A DNA stretch of 59,713 bases from Bacteriovoracaceae bacterium (lineage in GTDB: Bacteria; Bdellovibrionota; Bacteriovoracia; Bacteriovoracales; Bacteriovoracaceae), in contig CANHIY010000004.1 of the NCBI GenBank assembly GCA_947461175.1, positions 1 to 59,713 on the forward strand, given 5' to 3'. Positions 1 through 8,512 of this stretch are shown here, piece by piece. Position 1 is the stretch's first letter; each line of letters opens with the position of its first letter. The notes under the pieces are model-generated. The model did not search any database, was not told the DNA's origin, and worked only from the letters and a program-made list of their open reading frames with translations. Made by a program: the position numbers and the translations under genes.

Positions 1-1
1 A

Positions 2-862
2 ATCTTTTTCATTATCCTTTTTTCCCTCTCGTTATTTTCTCAAACTGAAAAACTTCAGGAGGAGAAAGAGCTAGAAGCGGTTAACTTTCAGAGCATAAAA
101 AAGATTCTCATGCAGGATGGTCTTTCTGAGGCGGCCAAAAAAAAAGAAAAGGAGCTTGGGATCCTAAAAGAGGAGCAGGCCAAAATTGAAACGCAGAGGT
201 TTTTTTATCCAAGGGAATCAGAACTTTGGGGTTTTTTATCGGATTATTGGATCGTAAAAAACGCCCAATTACTTAATTGGGATTTTGAAAAACCAGATTA
301 CGGACTTGAATCGAGTTTCAGGTCCCTTATGGAACAGATCGGTTTTTATCAAAAAAAATTTAAAATCCTTCTCGTAGATACTCCAAGTCTTGTTCGGGCT
401 GCTCTTCCTGGAGATGATGAATTTACTCTTATCATATCTGTGCCGTTCATAAGACAACTTGATCTTTCCAGACTTGAAATATCCCTTCTTCTTTTTGAAG
501 ATTATGTGAGACTTGAGCAGGGATATTTTAAAAAGAATGTGATGACTGAAAAAATGGCAAAATTAGCTGGAACAAATTTTGAAGGAACTAAGCCAGATGT
601 TCAAATGCTTGAAGAAATTTTAAATAACTATAACTCTCAAATTATGAAAACAGGATATACTTTTCAGCAAATGTTTGAAGTAACTAAAAAAATGGACGCA
701 TATCTTAAGTCAAGCCCAGAAATATGGAATAGCTATTTTCGTTTGCTCAGTAAGATTGATCGTTACATCAAATCCAACAATCAATTCAATGACTACTTAA
801 AACTTTATCCTTCACCTGAAATGCAGGTGAAGTGGCTTAGCCCAGAAGAAAAAGTGCTGTAA
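2..862 (+). CDS. Secreted protein, 5' truncated, possible inactive M48-type peptidase
   Basis: The reading frame is already open at the window edge, so the true start lies upstream; 286 residues are visible. The first 13 visible residues (IFFIILFSLSLFS) are the end of a signal peptide or membrane anchor, followed by a charged helical stretch. Around nt 395-530 the order 'LPG..., hydrophobic strand, then LLLFEDYVRLEQG' resembles the region of M48 metallopeptidases that leads into the HExxH helix. Here the zinc histidines are replaced (FEDYV, nt 494-508), so if the relation is real the protein cannot be a normal zinc protease. The C-terminal third is helical. It abuts the next gene with no gap (stop 860-862, ATG 863), so the two are probably co-translated. 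The family link is inference; without it this is simply an unknown exported protein. Confidence 0.75.
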   Translation: MFFIILFSLSLFSQTEKLQEEKELEAVNFQSIKKILMQDGLSEAAKKKEKELGILKEEQAKIETQRFFYPRESELWGFLSDYWIVKNAQLLNWDFEKPDYGLESSFRSLMEQIGFYQKKFKILLVDTPSLVRAALPGDDEFTLIISVPFIRQLDLSRLEISLLLFEDYVRLEQGYFKKNVMTEKMAKLAGTNFEGTKPDVQMLEEILNNYNSQIMKTGYTFQQMFEVTKKMDAYLKSSPEIWNSYFRLLSKIDRYIKSNNQFNDYLKLYPSPEMQVKWLSPEEKVL

Positions 863-1690
863 ATGTTAGATTCTCAATTATCAAAAAATATACGGTATTA
901 TGGAATCTTTCAGCTTCTTTGTGTAGGAACTTTCATTTTGCTGAGTTCAATAGGGGCTTTTTTTCACTTTTTACTTAACCATGAAATAAGTATCGTTGAG
1001 TCCTGGCTCCATAATAATCATTGGGAAATTATTATTTTATCAAAATTGATTGCACTTTTAATCATGAATAGATGGTTTAAGATTTGCTTATATCAGGTCA
1101 AAAGTCTGAGGCAGCTCTTTAAGGAACTAATACACTGGCCGGATCATAGGGCCATTGTCATCTCAGTTTTTATGCTTATTAGTTATCTATCTCTAGCTGG
1201 AGCTATTCTTACTGGTCCAAATATGACCTACTTGTATTATCATCTGACTTCTTTTGCAGGTTTATTTCTTTTTTTTGGCATAGAGTTTGTCGTGATTGCT
1301 TATCTTAAGGATATCTTTGACCCTCAACACGAAGCTCCTTTTGAAGTTTTAAGTTTCCTCTATGCTCTCTTGTTTATTGTTTCATTTAGACTATGTGTTC
1401 CTGATTATTACGACCTCCTTCCGTATGTTACATTTTGTTTTTTGACACTGATTTTTTTAAGTGGGAAAGAATTTAAGAATTGGAGTAATGTGGTTTGTTT
1501 TTTGGTGTTATTTATTGCCCCGATGGGGTCAATTTTTGGACTTGATCCCATTTGGGGAGATGATTTTTCACCCTTTCCTGTGAAATCGAAACTTGCTTTG
1601 CCTTTTCTAGTGGTTATTTGGGTGATATCTTTTAGCTATTATAAATACCGTAATCAAATTTTATCTGGAGCTCGTAAGCTCTTACGCTGA
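863..1690 (+). CDS. Polytopic membrane protein, unknown
   Basis: 275 residues with about seven or eight hydrophobic segments separated by short loops, the first at residues 15-38. There is no signal peptidase site and no motif that I recognise; the only notable polar features are acidic loops such as DPQHEAPFE and IWGDDFSPFP. The start directly follows the stop of the secreted protein upstream, and tolQ starts 7 bases after its stop, so it probably sits in the same transcript as the Tol genes. A role with the Tol envelope system is only suggested by position. Confidence 0.75.
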   Translation: MLDSQLSKNIRYYGIFQLLCVGTFILLSSIGAFFHFLLNHEISIVESWLHNNHWEIIILSKLIALLIMNRWFKICLYQVKSLRQLFKELIHWPDHRAIVISVFMLISYLSLAGAILTGPNMTYLYYHLTSFAGLFLFFGIEFVVIAYLKDIFDPQHEAPFEVLSFLYALLFIVSFRLCVPDYYDLLPYVTFCFLTLIFLSGKEFKNWSNVVCFLVLFIAPMGSIFGLDPIWGDDFSPFPVKSKLALPFLVVIWVISFSYYKYRNQILSGARKLLR

Positions 1691-1697
1691 GGTCAAC

Positions 1698-2399
1698 ATG
1701 CATGGTTTAAATATCTGGCAAATTCTTTGGGATTCAGGTCTTGTGGTTAAATCTGTTCTCTTGCTTTTATTGTTATCATCCGTCATGTCTTGGACGATTA
1801 TCTGGCAAAAATACAAGGAGTTAAAAATTCTAACGTCCGCCAATGAAAAATTTTTGGATTTTTTCAGGAAAAGTAATTCAATCACTGACATTCATAAAGA
1901 AGCTACTGAAAATCAAGAATCAACTATGAGCCTTATTTTCAAAAAGGGCTTCGAGGAATTGAATAAAACAATAGAAAAATTGAATCAGGCCGGGAAAGGA
2001 AATCTTTCACAACATTTTTCTACTCATGGGTTTCAATCCCTTGAAAGGGCCATGAAAGCTGGTTTTAACTCTGCTAACGAAAAAATGGATTTAAGAGTTT
2101 CACTTTTGGCAACCATCGGATCTATCACACCATTTATTGGTCTCTTTGGAACAGTTTGGGGAATCATTGACGCTTTCTCCGGCCTCTCTCAAGGTGGAGG
2201 AAGTATTGAGGCGGTTGCTCCTGGTATTGCGGAGGCTCTGGTGGCCACAGCAATCGGTCTTGCTGCCGCTATTCCAGCAGTGATTTTTTACAATCTTTTT
2301 AATAATCAAATTTTGCGGATAAATTCACAAATGGAATCTTTCTCGCAGGATTTTTTAAACCTGATAGAACGCACTATTCTTATTAAAAAGGATCAATAG
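1698..2399 (+). CDS. tolQ: TolQ/ExbB-type proton channel subunit
   Basis: 233 residues of the MotA/TolQ/ExbB family: inner-membrane proton channel that with TolR drives TolA using the proton motive force. One N-terminal membrane helix (about 15-35), a long cytoplasmic loop, then two membrane helices in the conserved block containing [13 protein letters not shown] and, further on, [16 protein letters not shown], the usual TolQ signature. Followed after 2 bases by tolR, then a TolA-like protein and tolB, which fixes the assignment as Tol rather than Exb. GAGG lies just upstream of the ATG. Confidence 0.93.
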   Translation: MHGLNIWQILWDSGLVVKSVLLLLLLSSVMSWTIIWQKYKELKILTSANEKFLDFFRKSNSITDIHKEATENQESTMSLIFKKGFEELNKTIEKLNQAGKGNLSQHFSTHGFQSLERAMKAGFNSANEKMDLRVSLLATIGSITPFIGLFGTVWGIIDAFSGLSQGGGSIEAVAPGIAEALVATAIGLAAAIPAVIFYNLFNNQILRINSQMESFSQDFLNLIERTILIKKDQ

Positions 2400-2401
2400 T
2401 A

Positions 2402-2824
2402 ATGGGTATGCAAATGGGTTCTGGAAATAAAAAAGGACCTGTCTCTGAGATTAACGTAACCCCACTTGTTGATGTGATGCTGGTTCTTCTTGTTATCTTC
2501 ATGGTGACGGCACCAATGCTTTTTAGTGGTATTCAATTAAAGTTACCTAAAACCCAAAAAGTCAATAACCTTGGTCTACGTCAAGAGCTTGTGATCCTGT
2601 CAATTACGGAGGCAGAACAATTCTTTCTAGGTAAAGATCCTATAGCTGAAAAGGATTTAGTTCCCTCCATACTAAAAAAATTCAAGGCGAGTCAAACTGA
2701 TGTGGTTTACCTTCGTGCGGATTATAACCTTCGTTATGAGAAGGTCGCAAAGCTTGTGGCTAGTTTAAAAAAAGCAGGTGTAAGCAATATCGCTCTGGTG
2801 ACTGAAGTGGAGAAAAATAAGTAG
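2402..2824 (+). CDS. tolR: TolR/ExbD-type transmembrane protein
   Basis: 140 residues, the usual TolR size. One membrane helix (about 20-42) starting in [16 protein letters not shown]; Asp24 is the conserved proton-carrying acid of this family. The rest is the small periplasmic domain ending in [29 protein letters not shown], split here as the standard ExbD/TolR fold. Its TAG stop overlaps the GTG start of the next gene by one base, indicating translational coupling. Confidence 0.93.
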   Translation: MGMQMGSGNKKGPVSEINVTPLVDVMLVLLVIFMVTAPMLFSGIQLKLPKTQKVNNLGLRQELVILSITEAEQFFLGKDPIAEKDLVPSILKKFKASQTDVVYLRADYNLRYEKVAKLVASLKKAGVSNIALVTEVEKNK

Positions 2825-3603
2825 TGGATTTTTACGATCAAAGTTTTTATAAAAATTTTCTCATTTCATTAGGATTACACATCCTCTTGTTTCTTTTAGC
2901 GTTTGCTGGTGGACAAGTTGTTTCCAGGGTTTTTAAGTCAAACGATGTAGAAGTTATTCAATCCTCCGTAAGGGTAGACGTTGTCGGCATGCCTAAGTTT
3001 ACCATTCAGGAGCTTAAACAAGTCAAGGTAGAGGATCCAGTAGAAGGTGCTCCTCAAGTTTCTAAAGCAGTGAAAGAGGATACCAAAGCTGAAGCAGAGG
3101 ACATAGTCAAAAAAGATGATCTCATCCTTCAAGAAGAAGGAAAAAAGAAAGAGTCATTTTTAAACCTCCTTCAGGATTATTCATCAAAAAAAGTTACTTC
3201 TACTTCCCAAAAGAAGAGTGTTAAGAACTCAGAAAATACGAATCATTTAGACTCTTTAGTTATTGAGGGAAACAAACTCTCAAAAGGGTCTTCCTTGGTT
3301 GGAGACTATACAGATGTTCAAAACTCTGAGTTTTCTTCTTATGTTCAAAATATCCCCCAGGTCATAAAGCCGTTTTGGAAGTTACCTAGCTACCTGTTGG
3401 AAAAAAATCTTCGTTGTCGTATAAAAATTTTTCTTTCTATCGAGGGAAAGCTTCTAAAACTTGAGATCCAGGAATCCTCAGGTGTGGCAGAGTTTGATTC
3501 TAGAGCTGAAAGTGCTATCAGAGATTCAACTTTTCCAAAGCCTTCAGAAGAGGTGGGCATGCGCTTAACTCAGTCAGGAATTATTCTCGGATTTCCTATA
3601 TAA
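2824..3603 (+). CDS. tolA: TolA/TonB-like energy transducer
   Basis: 259 residues from a GTG start overlapping the tolR stop by one base. Layout: N-terminal membrane anchor (about 8-30), a long Lys/Glu/Ser-rich periplasmic spacer (about 60-165), and a C-terminal domain (about 175-259) of TonB/TolA type containing IFLSIEGKLLKLEIQESSG and a conserved FPKPSEE. In the Tol complex this protein links the TolQR motor to TolB/Pal at the outer membrane. The spacer is shorter than in E. coli TolA. TonB versus TolA is decided by position between tolR and tolB. Confidence 0.85.
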   Translation: MDFYDQSFYKNFLISLGLHILLFLLAFAGGQVVSRVFKSNDVEVIQSSVRVDVVGMPKFTIQELKQVKVEDPVEGAPQVSKAVKEDTKAEAEDIVKKDDLILQEEGKKKESFLNLLQDYSSKKVTSTSQKKSVKNSENTNHLDSLVIEGNKLSKGSSLVGDYTDVQNSEFSSYVQNIPQVIKPFWKLPSYLLEKNLRCRIKIFLSIEGKLLKLEIQESSGVAEFDSRAESAIRDSTFPKPSEEVGMRLTQSGIILGFPI

Positions 3604-3610
3604 GGATTTT

Positions 3611-4960
3611 ATGAAATTTTTTATTTTAGTTTGTTTAATGGTGTTTCAGATCTCTGTAGGGGCACAGGATGCAATTATTGCTGTCGGAGAGGCTCAGCAA
3701 GATAAAGATAAACTGGTCATTGATGATGCTGAGTTAACGAATAATCTTACAGGAGATCAAAAAAGACTCAGTGCTGAGTTGATTGAAATCATTCGAAATG
3801 ACTTTGTTTTTTATAGGCATAAGTTTAATACCATTGATTATGCCCATAAAGGCAAAAGCTCTTTTACTTTTCCTGATCTTGGCCTTTGGGAATCTTCTGC
3901 CATTAATTTTTTCATCACCTCGCGAATTGAGAACGGTCCCGGCTCGAGCATAGATGCTAGTTTTAAAGTATGGTCAATCATAAAAAAGACTGAAATTTAT
4001 AACGGTAAATTTAAAGTGTCTGGACAAAATCTTAGACAGAGTGCCCATCAAATTGCGGATAATCTCTATAAATCCATTACTGGAAAATCGTCTGTTTTTA
4101 ACTCAAAAATTTTTTTTATTTCAGACCGTACCTCAGAAAAAGACATAGAAAAAGAACTTTATCTCATGGATTTTGACGGCCGGAGAGTCGATAAGTTAAC
4201 CAATTTTAATTCAGTGGTGCTTTCTCCTTCCGTCTCTCCAGATAATTCTAAAGTTATGTTTTCTTTGATAGCGAGTAAAAAAGAAGTCTCAAGATCTAAG
4301 GTTAGGATGATAAAAAATATTGACCTTAAAATGTTGGACCTTCGAACTAAAACTCTTTCTACTATTTCTGATAAACCAGGCATTAATTCAGGGGCCATTT
4401 TTAGTAAAAATCCTGATATTATTTATTTAACTCTTTCTTTTTCTGGGAATGCAGATATTTATGAAATGAATATAAAATCCAGGGAGATGAAAAAAATCAC
4501 GAACCATTATGCTGATGATGTCGATCCCTCCATAACTCAGGCTGGATCCTTTATGGCCTTTTTATCAAATAGGGCGGGCAGGGCCCACATTTACACAATG
4601 GATCCCTCTGATACAGAAAAAAATGTAAAACGAATCTCTTTTGTTGGACAATTCAATGCAACTCCTCGCTTTTCTCCAGATGGAAGAGAAATTGTTTTTA
4701 CCTCTTGGGTAGATAATAGTTTTGACCTTTATCGCGTCGGAGCTGACGGAAATAATTTGGTACGGCTTACAAAGGATTTTGGTTCCAATGAGGAACCTTC
4801 TTATTCTCCGGATGGTGAGTTTATTATTTTTTCATCTAAGAGGGTCTCCGGCGGGGTAGCAACTCAGGACATTTATTTGATGAATAGGGAAGGAGAAATC
4901 CTTGGGCAATTGACTCAGGGATTCGGTCGTTGCCTTACGCCAAGATGGACTAACCTATAG
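3611..4960 (+). CDS. tolB: TolB beta-propeller protein
   Basis: 449 residues. Signal peptide 1-18 ending near ISVGAQ, an N-terminal alpha/beta domain, then a six-bladed propeller of PD40/WD40-like repeats visible as PSVSPDNSKVMF, PSITQAGSFMAFLS, PRFSPDGREIVFTS and PSYSPDGEFIIFSS. Periplasmic partner of TolA and Pal, needed for outer-membrane constriction during division. It follows the TolA-like gene by 7 bases and ends the Tol operon; no pal gene follows, so the peptidoglycan-associated lipoprotein must be encoded elsewhere. Confidence 0.93.
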   Translation: MKFFILVCLMVFQISVGAQDAIIAVGEAQQDKDKLVIDDAELTNNLTGDQKRLSAELIEIIRNDFVFYRHKFNTIDYAHKGKSSFTFPDLGLWESSAINFFITSRIENGPGSSIDASFKVWSIIKKTEIYNGKFKVSGQNLRQSAHQIADNLYKSITGKSSVFNSKIFFISDRTSEKDIEKELYLMDFDGRRVDKLTNFNSVVLSPSVSPDNSKVMFSLIASKKEVSRSKVRMIKNIDLKMLDLRTKTLSTISDKPGINSGAIFSKNPDIIYLTLSFSGNADIYEMNIKSREMKKITNHYADDVDPSITQAGSFMAFLSNRAGRAHIYTMDPSDTEKNVKRISFVGQFNATPRFSPDGREIVFTSWVDNSFDLYRVGADGNNLVRLTKDFGSNEEPSYSPDGEFIIFSSKRVSGGVATQDIYLMNREGEILGQLTQGFGRCLTPRWTNL

Positions 4961-5009
4961 AAATAACAATTAAAACTGAGAAATCTTTAGTCGCCGCATT
5001 AAAATAGTC

Positions 5010-5038
5010 TTGTAAAAAGTTCAGGCAAATTGTAATAT
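5010..5038 (+). promoter_or_regulatory. Putative sigma70-type promoter for the GAF-AAA+ regulator
   Basis: TTGTAA (5010-5015), 17-base spacer, TAATAT (5033-5038), in the only sizeable gap between tolB and the regulator at 5103. Each box matches 4 of 6 consensus positions, so this is a moderate candidate. Confidence 0.35.
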
Positions 5039-5102
5039 ATTCCCAATATCGCACTGTGTAAATTTTTGTCAGTGATGAAATTCAAGTGTAAAGGGGATCA
5101 AC

Positions 5103-6590
5103 ATGAATACAGTTTCTTCTCAAAATGAAATTGCTACTCTTTCAACAGTTTTACTTTCAAATCTTGATGAAGTTGTCTTTTTTTCGAAACTCTCAGGATT
5201 TTTTCAATCGGTTTTTAACGAGTATAAGGTTTTGGGTTATGAAGTCCTCTCCGACGGATCCACAAAACTAATTGCTGAAAATGGTCTGGCACTAGAAGTG
5301 GTTAAAAATTTTGAAAAAGGGCAGGGCCTGTCTGGCTATGTGGCCAGGACGAAGAGGGCCTATTATTCAAATGCAGTTAAGCGAGACCCTATTGCCTCAT
5401 CCAACCACCGAAGTGAATCTGTTGAAGCCGAATTATGTATACCGATTATGGTCCAGTCTTCAGTGATAGGAACATTAAATATTCAATCCACAATGAAAGG
5501 ACGGCATTTCGGTGAAGCTGAAATATCAATTGTTCATGAAGTTCTGGCCCAGCTTGAGTCTCCACTAAGGAATATGCACCTTTACCTAATGGCAAAGAAT
5601 TTAAACCGTGAATTATTGGCCAGGATTGAAGCTAAAGATAAAGAACTTTCTAACCGTCAGGAGATTAAAACAACCAGAGGTCTTGAAGACAATACGCCCA
5701 TGATAGGTGTTTCAAAAAATTTTTTGGAAGTTGTTCAGATGGCGAAAAAAATTGCACCTCAGGATTTTCCTCTCCTCATAGAAGGTTATCATGGTGTTGG
5801 AAAAAAAATACTTGCCCGGAAAATTCATTCTTGGTCAGGCCGTAAAGGAAATGTTGTACTTGCATCATGTTCGGCCATGAACGAATCTCAATTAGATAGA
5901 GAAATTTTCAGCTCTAAAGGGTTGATGATACAGGCAAACGGAGGCACTTTGATTCTCGATGATGTGGGATGCACCACTCCTCACATCCAGACAAAATTAT
6001 TAAGAGTCCTTGTCTCCGGTGAGATGGTTACAATAGATACTGATGAGAAAGTGGCCCTCAATGTAAGATTAATTTCAACATCAAAGAAGCCACTTAAAGA
6101 AATGGTTGAGTCTGGTTCCTTCAAAGAGGATTTGTATTACAGGCTCAATACTGCAGGCTTAAGAATCCCGTCTCTTAAGGAAAGGCATGATGATATTAAA
6201 GTGATGGCAGAGTTCTTTTTAAATTTTGGAAAAACTGAGAAGAAAATCCTCACTTCCGTTGCAGTTGAAAAACTGAATGCTTATCACTGGCCAGGAAATG
6301 CCCATGAGTTAAAAAATGTTATGGAGAGAACTTATATACTCACTGATGGGCAGTATATTGAGGCCAGTCATCTTCCAGAGTTTGCTCAAGAAGTTAAGGT
6401 GGAGAAGGTAGAGGCAAGGCCCGTGTTTCAGGAGTTCACTCTCTTTAATTTGGAAAAGAAGCATATTATTGACACTCTTGATCATTTATCTGGTAATAAG
6501 ACGAGGGCAGCCAAAGCTCTTGGAATCACAGTAAAGACTCTTTACAACAAACTTCACAGTTATGGACTGATTGAGGCACGTGAACAATAA
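5103..6590 (+). CDS. GAF-AAA+-Fis regulator lacking the GAFTGA loop
   Basis: 495 residues with the layout of a sigma54 enhancer-binding protein: GAF sensor about 20-155, AAA+ domain about 195-415, Fis-type helix-turn-helix 455-485 (GNKTRAAKALGITVKTLYNKL). The AAA+ part is altered. Walker A is GYHGVGKK (228-235), Walker B is LILDDVG with Asp where the catalytic Glu normally sits (287), and the stretch that should carry GAFTGA is missing: EIFS (267-270) runs straight into SKGLMIQANGG (271-281). About 13 residues, the whole sigma54-contacting loop, are gone. FKEDLYYRLN (340-349) is kept. By analogy with TyrR-like family members, it probably regulates sigma70-type promoters or acts as a repressor rather than activating sigma54. 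Confidence 0.88.
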   Translation: MNTVSSQNEIATLSTVLLSNLDEVVFFSKLSGFFQSVFNEYKVLGYEVLSDGSTKLIAENGLALEVVKNFEKGQGLSGYVARTKRAYYSNAVKRDPIASSNHRSESVEAELCIPIMVQSSVIGTLNIQSTMKGRHFGEAEISIVHEVLAQLESPLRNMHLYLMAKNLNRELLARIEAKDKELSNRQEIKTTRGLEDNTPMIGVSKNFLEVVQMAKKIAPQDFPLLIEGYHGVGKKILARKIHSWSGRKGNVVLASCSAMNESQLDREIFSSKGLMIQANGGTLILDDVGCTTPHIQTKLLRVLVSGEMVTIDTDEKVALNVRLISTSKKPLKEMVESGSFKEDLYYRLNTAGLRIPSLKERHDDIKVMAEFFLNFGKTEKKILTSVAVEKLNAYHWPGNAHELKNVMERTYILTDGQYIEASHLPEFAQEVKVEKVEARPVFQEFTLFNLEKKHIIDTLDHLSGNKTRAAKALGITVKTLYNKLHSYGLIEAREQ

Positions 6591-6641
6591 GGTTTGAAGA
6601 GTTAAAGAGAAAAAAGTAAAATAAAAAAATCAGGAGTACTT

Positions 6642-6866
6642 ATGTCAAAGAATACAACGACCCCAATTGCACCAAGCGAAGAAAAATCTGCTCCAGTTGC
6701 AGAAGTTATGACCTTAAAGAATTTTCGTTCCAATGGAGATATTGAAAACTTTTATCGTTACATTCATGATAACGGCCTAAGACGTGAAGCTTTCATGATG
6801 ATGGAATATGCCATTTCAAAAGTTGCGAAGGTAAAAAAAGGTAAGAGAGCTAAAACACTTCAGTAA
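6642..6866 (+). CDS. Small basic protein, unknown
   Basis: 74 residues preceded by a good ribosome binding site (AGGAG, spacing 5). Low-complexity N-terminus (Thr/Pro/Ala/Glu), a helical central segment (LKNFRSNGDIENFYRYIHDNG) and a Lys-rich tail ending VKKGKRAKTLQ. A strong intrinsic terminator follows 15 bases later, so it ends a transcription unit. The basic tail would fit nucleic-acid or ribosome binding, but I recognise no family. Confidence 0.7.
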   Translation: MSKNTTTPIAPSEEKSAPVAEVMTLKNFRSNGDIENFYRYIHDNGLRREAFMMMEYAISKVAKVKKGKRAKTLQ

Positions 6867-6880
6867 TAAATTTTTTATGT

Positions 6881-6920
6881 AAAAGCTCCATTACCATGAT
6901 GGGACAGTGGAGCTTTTTTT
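6881..6920 (+). terminator. Intrinsic terminator after the small basic gene
   Basis: AAAAGCTCCA (6881-6890) pairs with TGGAGCTTTT (6908-6917); a run of T follows to 6920. The 17-base loop holds CCATGATGG, which can form a small inner hairpin. It ends only 12 bases before the next start codon at 6933. Confidence 0.85.
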
Positions 6921-6932
6921 ATCAGGTCATAC

Positions 6933-8354
6933 ATGGATGTATCCAAAACAAAAATTGTCTACGATCCTCTTTACGGTTTCATTCACCTCACAAATTTAGA
7001 ATGGGAAATCATCCACACTCCTTTTTATCAACGTTTACGTTGGATAAAACAGTTAGGCTTTACTCTTTACACTTTCCCTGGGGCAGAACATTCGAGGTTT
7101 GGTCATTCCATAGGAGTCATGTTTAACGCCCACAAGATACTTCAAAGATTAGGAAAAGGTGTTCCAGAATCAGACTTATTTAGTGATAAGATTGAATCTC
7201 CACAAAAAGCCTTTCACCAAAGCATCAGACTGGCCGCTCTCCTTCATGACCTGGGAACATTTATGTTTTCCCATACAACAGAGATGGCCTACATCAGGTA
7301 TGGCGAAACAACCCATGATAAAAATGGCAAAGGTCATCCGGATGATCATGAGCATTTAGGGTCATACATTATCAAAAATACAGATTACCCCAGAGGGATT
7401 ACTTATATTTTGAAAAAATACAGAATTGATCCTCAGAAAATTTCAAATTTAGTAAAAGGGATAGATCCTTCCATCCTTGCCAATCAGATTCTTCACTCAG
7501 AGGTGGATTGTGACCGAATGGATTATCTTTTAAGGGATGCTCATTATTCTGGAATTAAGTACGGTACTTATGACAGGGACTACCTCCTTCATCACTTTAG
7601 AGTGGCGAATATTAATGGCCACGATGTGGTTGCGATCGGACATAATGCTCTTCATGCAGTCGAAGATTTTCTTATGGCAAGATTTGCCTGGTATTCTCAA
7701 GTGATAAGGTCAGCTCGTGGTGCAAGATTTGATGCCATTGCTGAAGAAATTTGTTTTTATATGCTAGAGAAAGGAAAAATTTATACTTACTCACAGTTGA
7801 TGGACATGATTTCTAATGACCCTGACCAGTTCTACACCTTTAATGATCAATACTTTTTACAGCAGGTTCACTTAAATTACACTAACGGGTTTTTTGACAA
7901 GAATCCAAGAATCAAGGATCTTGCTCACAGTCTTCTTTTTGAAAAGGCACCCAGAACTGTTAAGTGTGAGGAGTTTAAGCAGAGAATACTTAATCAAGAT
8001 GAGGATCATGTCCTGGATAAAATTTTAAAGCGAGCTGAGGATAAGATTAAAGAGATTAAGGAAATTCTCAGAAAAAAAGGAACGGAACAGGATTGGATCG
8101 TTGAGGATATACCAACAAAGCACATCATTTTTGTAAAATCCCGCAGAAAATTAGTGAAGGGTAAAACCAGTGAAAATCTCCTTCTGGAAAGGGATCCAGT
8201 CAAAATTCTCATGGATAATGGAGATGTCAGGCTTCTGGCAGACATAGAAAATTCTATCATTTCAGGTCTTCAAAATAAGTTTAATTTTGTGCCGAATGTT
8301 TATTGCTCTGATTCTGCTTACGAATTGCTAAAGAGCGAGGGAATCATCTCTTAA
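6933..8354 (+). CDS. HD-domain phosphohydrolase (dNTPase-like, COG1078 type)
   Basis: 473 residues of the YwfO/SAMHD1-related HD family. Metal-binding residues are visible: H in the segment after EHSRFGHSIGV, HD in LAALLHDLGTFMFSH, and the distal D in HSEVDCDRMDYLLRDAHYSG. Family members hydrolyse dNTPs to deoxynucleosides; the exact substrate here cannot be read from sequence. The N-terminal motif YDPLYGFIHL and the long helical C-terminus are typical. The start lies 12 bases downstream of a terminator, leaving no room for a standard promoter in between, so expression needs readthrough or a promoter inside or upstream of the hairpin. Confidence 0.88.
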   Translation: MDVSKTKIVYDPLYGFIHLTNLEWEIIHTPFYQRLRWIKQLGFTLYTFPGAEHSRFGHSIGVMFNAHKILQRLGKGVPESDLFSDKIESPQKAFHQSIRLAALLHDLGTFMFSHTTEMAYIRYGETTHDKNGKGHPDDHEHLGSYIIKNTDYPRGITYILKKYRIDPQKISNLVKGIDPSILANQILHSEVDCDRMDYLLRDAHYSGIKYGTYDRDYLLHHFRVANINGHDVVAIGHNALHAVEDFLMARFAWYSQVIRSARGARFDAIAEEICFYMLEKGKIYTYSQLMDMISNDPDQFYTFNDQYFLQQVHLNYTNGFFDKNPRIKDLAHSLLFEKAPRTVKCEEFKQRILNQDEDHVLDKILKRAEDKIKEIKEILRKKGTEQDWIVEDIPTKHIIFVKSRRKLVKGKTSENLLLERDPVKILMDNGDVRLLADIENSIISGLQNKFNFVPNVYCSDSAYELLKSEGIIS

Positions 8355-8469
8355 ATTCAAGCTTTATTGGCACAATTGACCATGGTTGTCGGATGATGGG
8401 AGGAGTAGTGTGACAAACTTTACTTTTTTACTTTAACCCCGATACAATTTTCGTGTAAAATGGTACATG

Positions 8470-8490
8470 AGTTCCATGATGGAACTTTTT
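8470..8490 (+). terminator. Short intrinsic terminator hairpin ahead of ftsE
   Basis: AGTTCCA (8470-8476), loop TGA, TGGAACT (8480-8486), then TTTT to 8490. It lies 115 bases after the HD gene and 22 bases before the ftsE start, so it can act as terminator for the former or as an attenuator-like leader element for the latter. Its tip CCATGATGG is the same 9-mer found in the loop of the terminator at 6881-6920. Confidence 0.6.
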
Positions 8491-8512
8491 ATTCACTAGG
8501 CAGGTTTCAAGG

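Noticed and set aside
8414-8445. Possible sigma28 promoter (CAAACTTT ... CCCGATAC) before ftsE
   Set aside because: The spacer is 16 rather than 11 bases between the octamers, and a terminator hairpin lies between it and ftsE.
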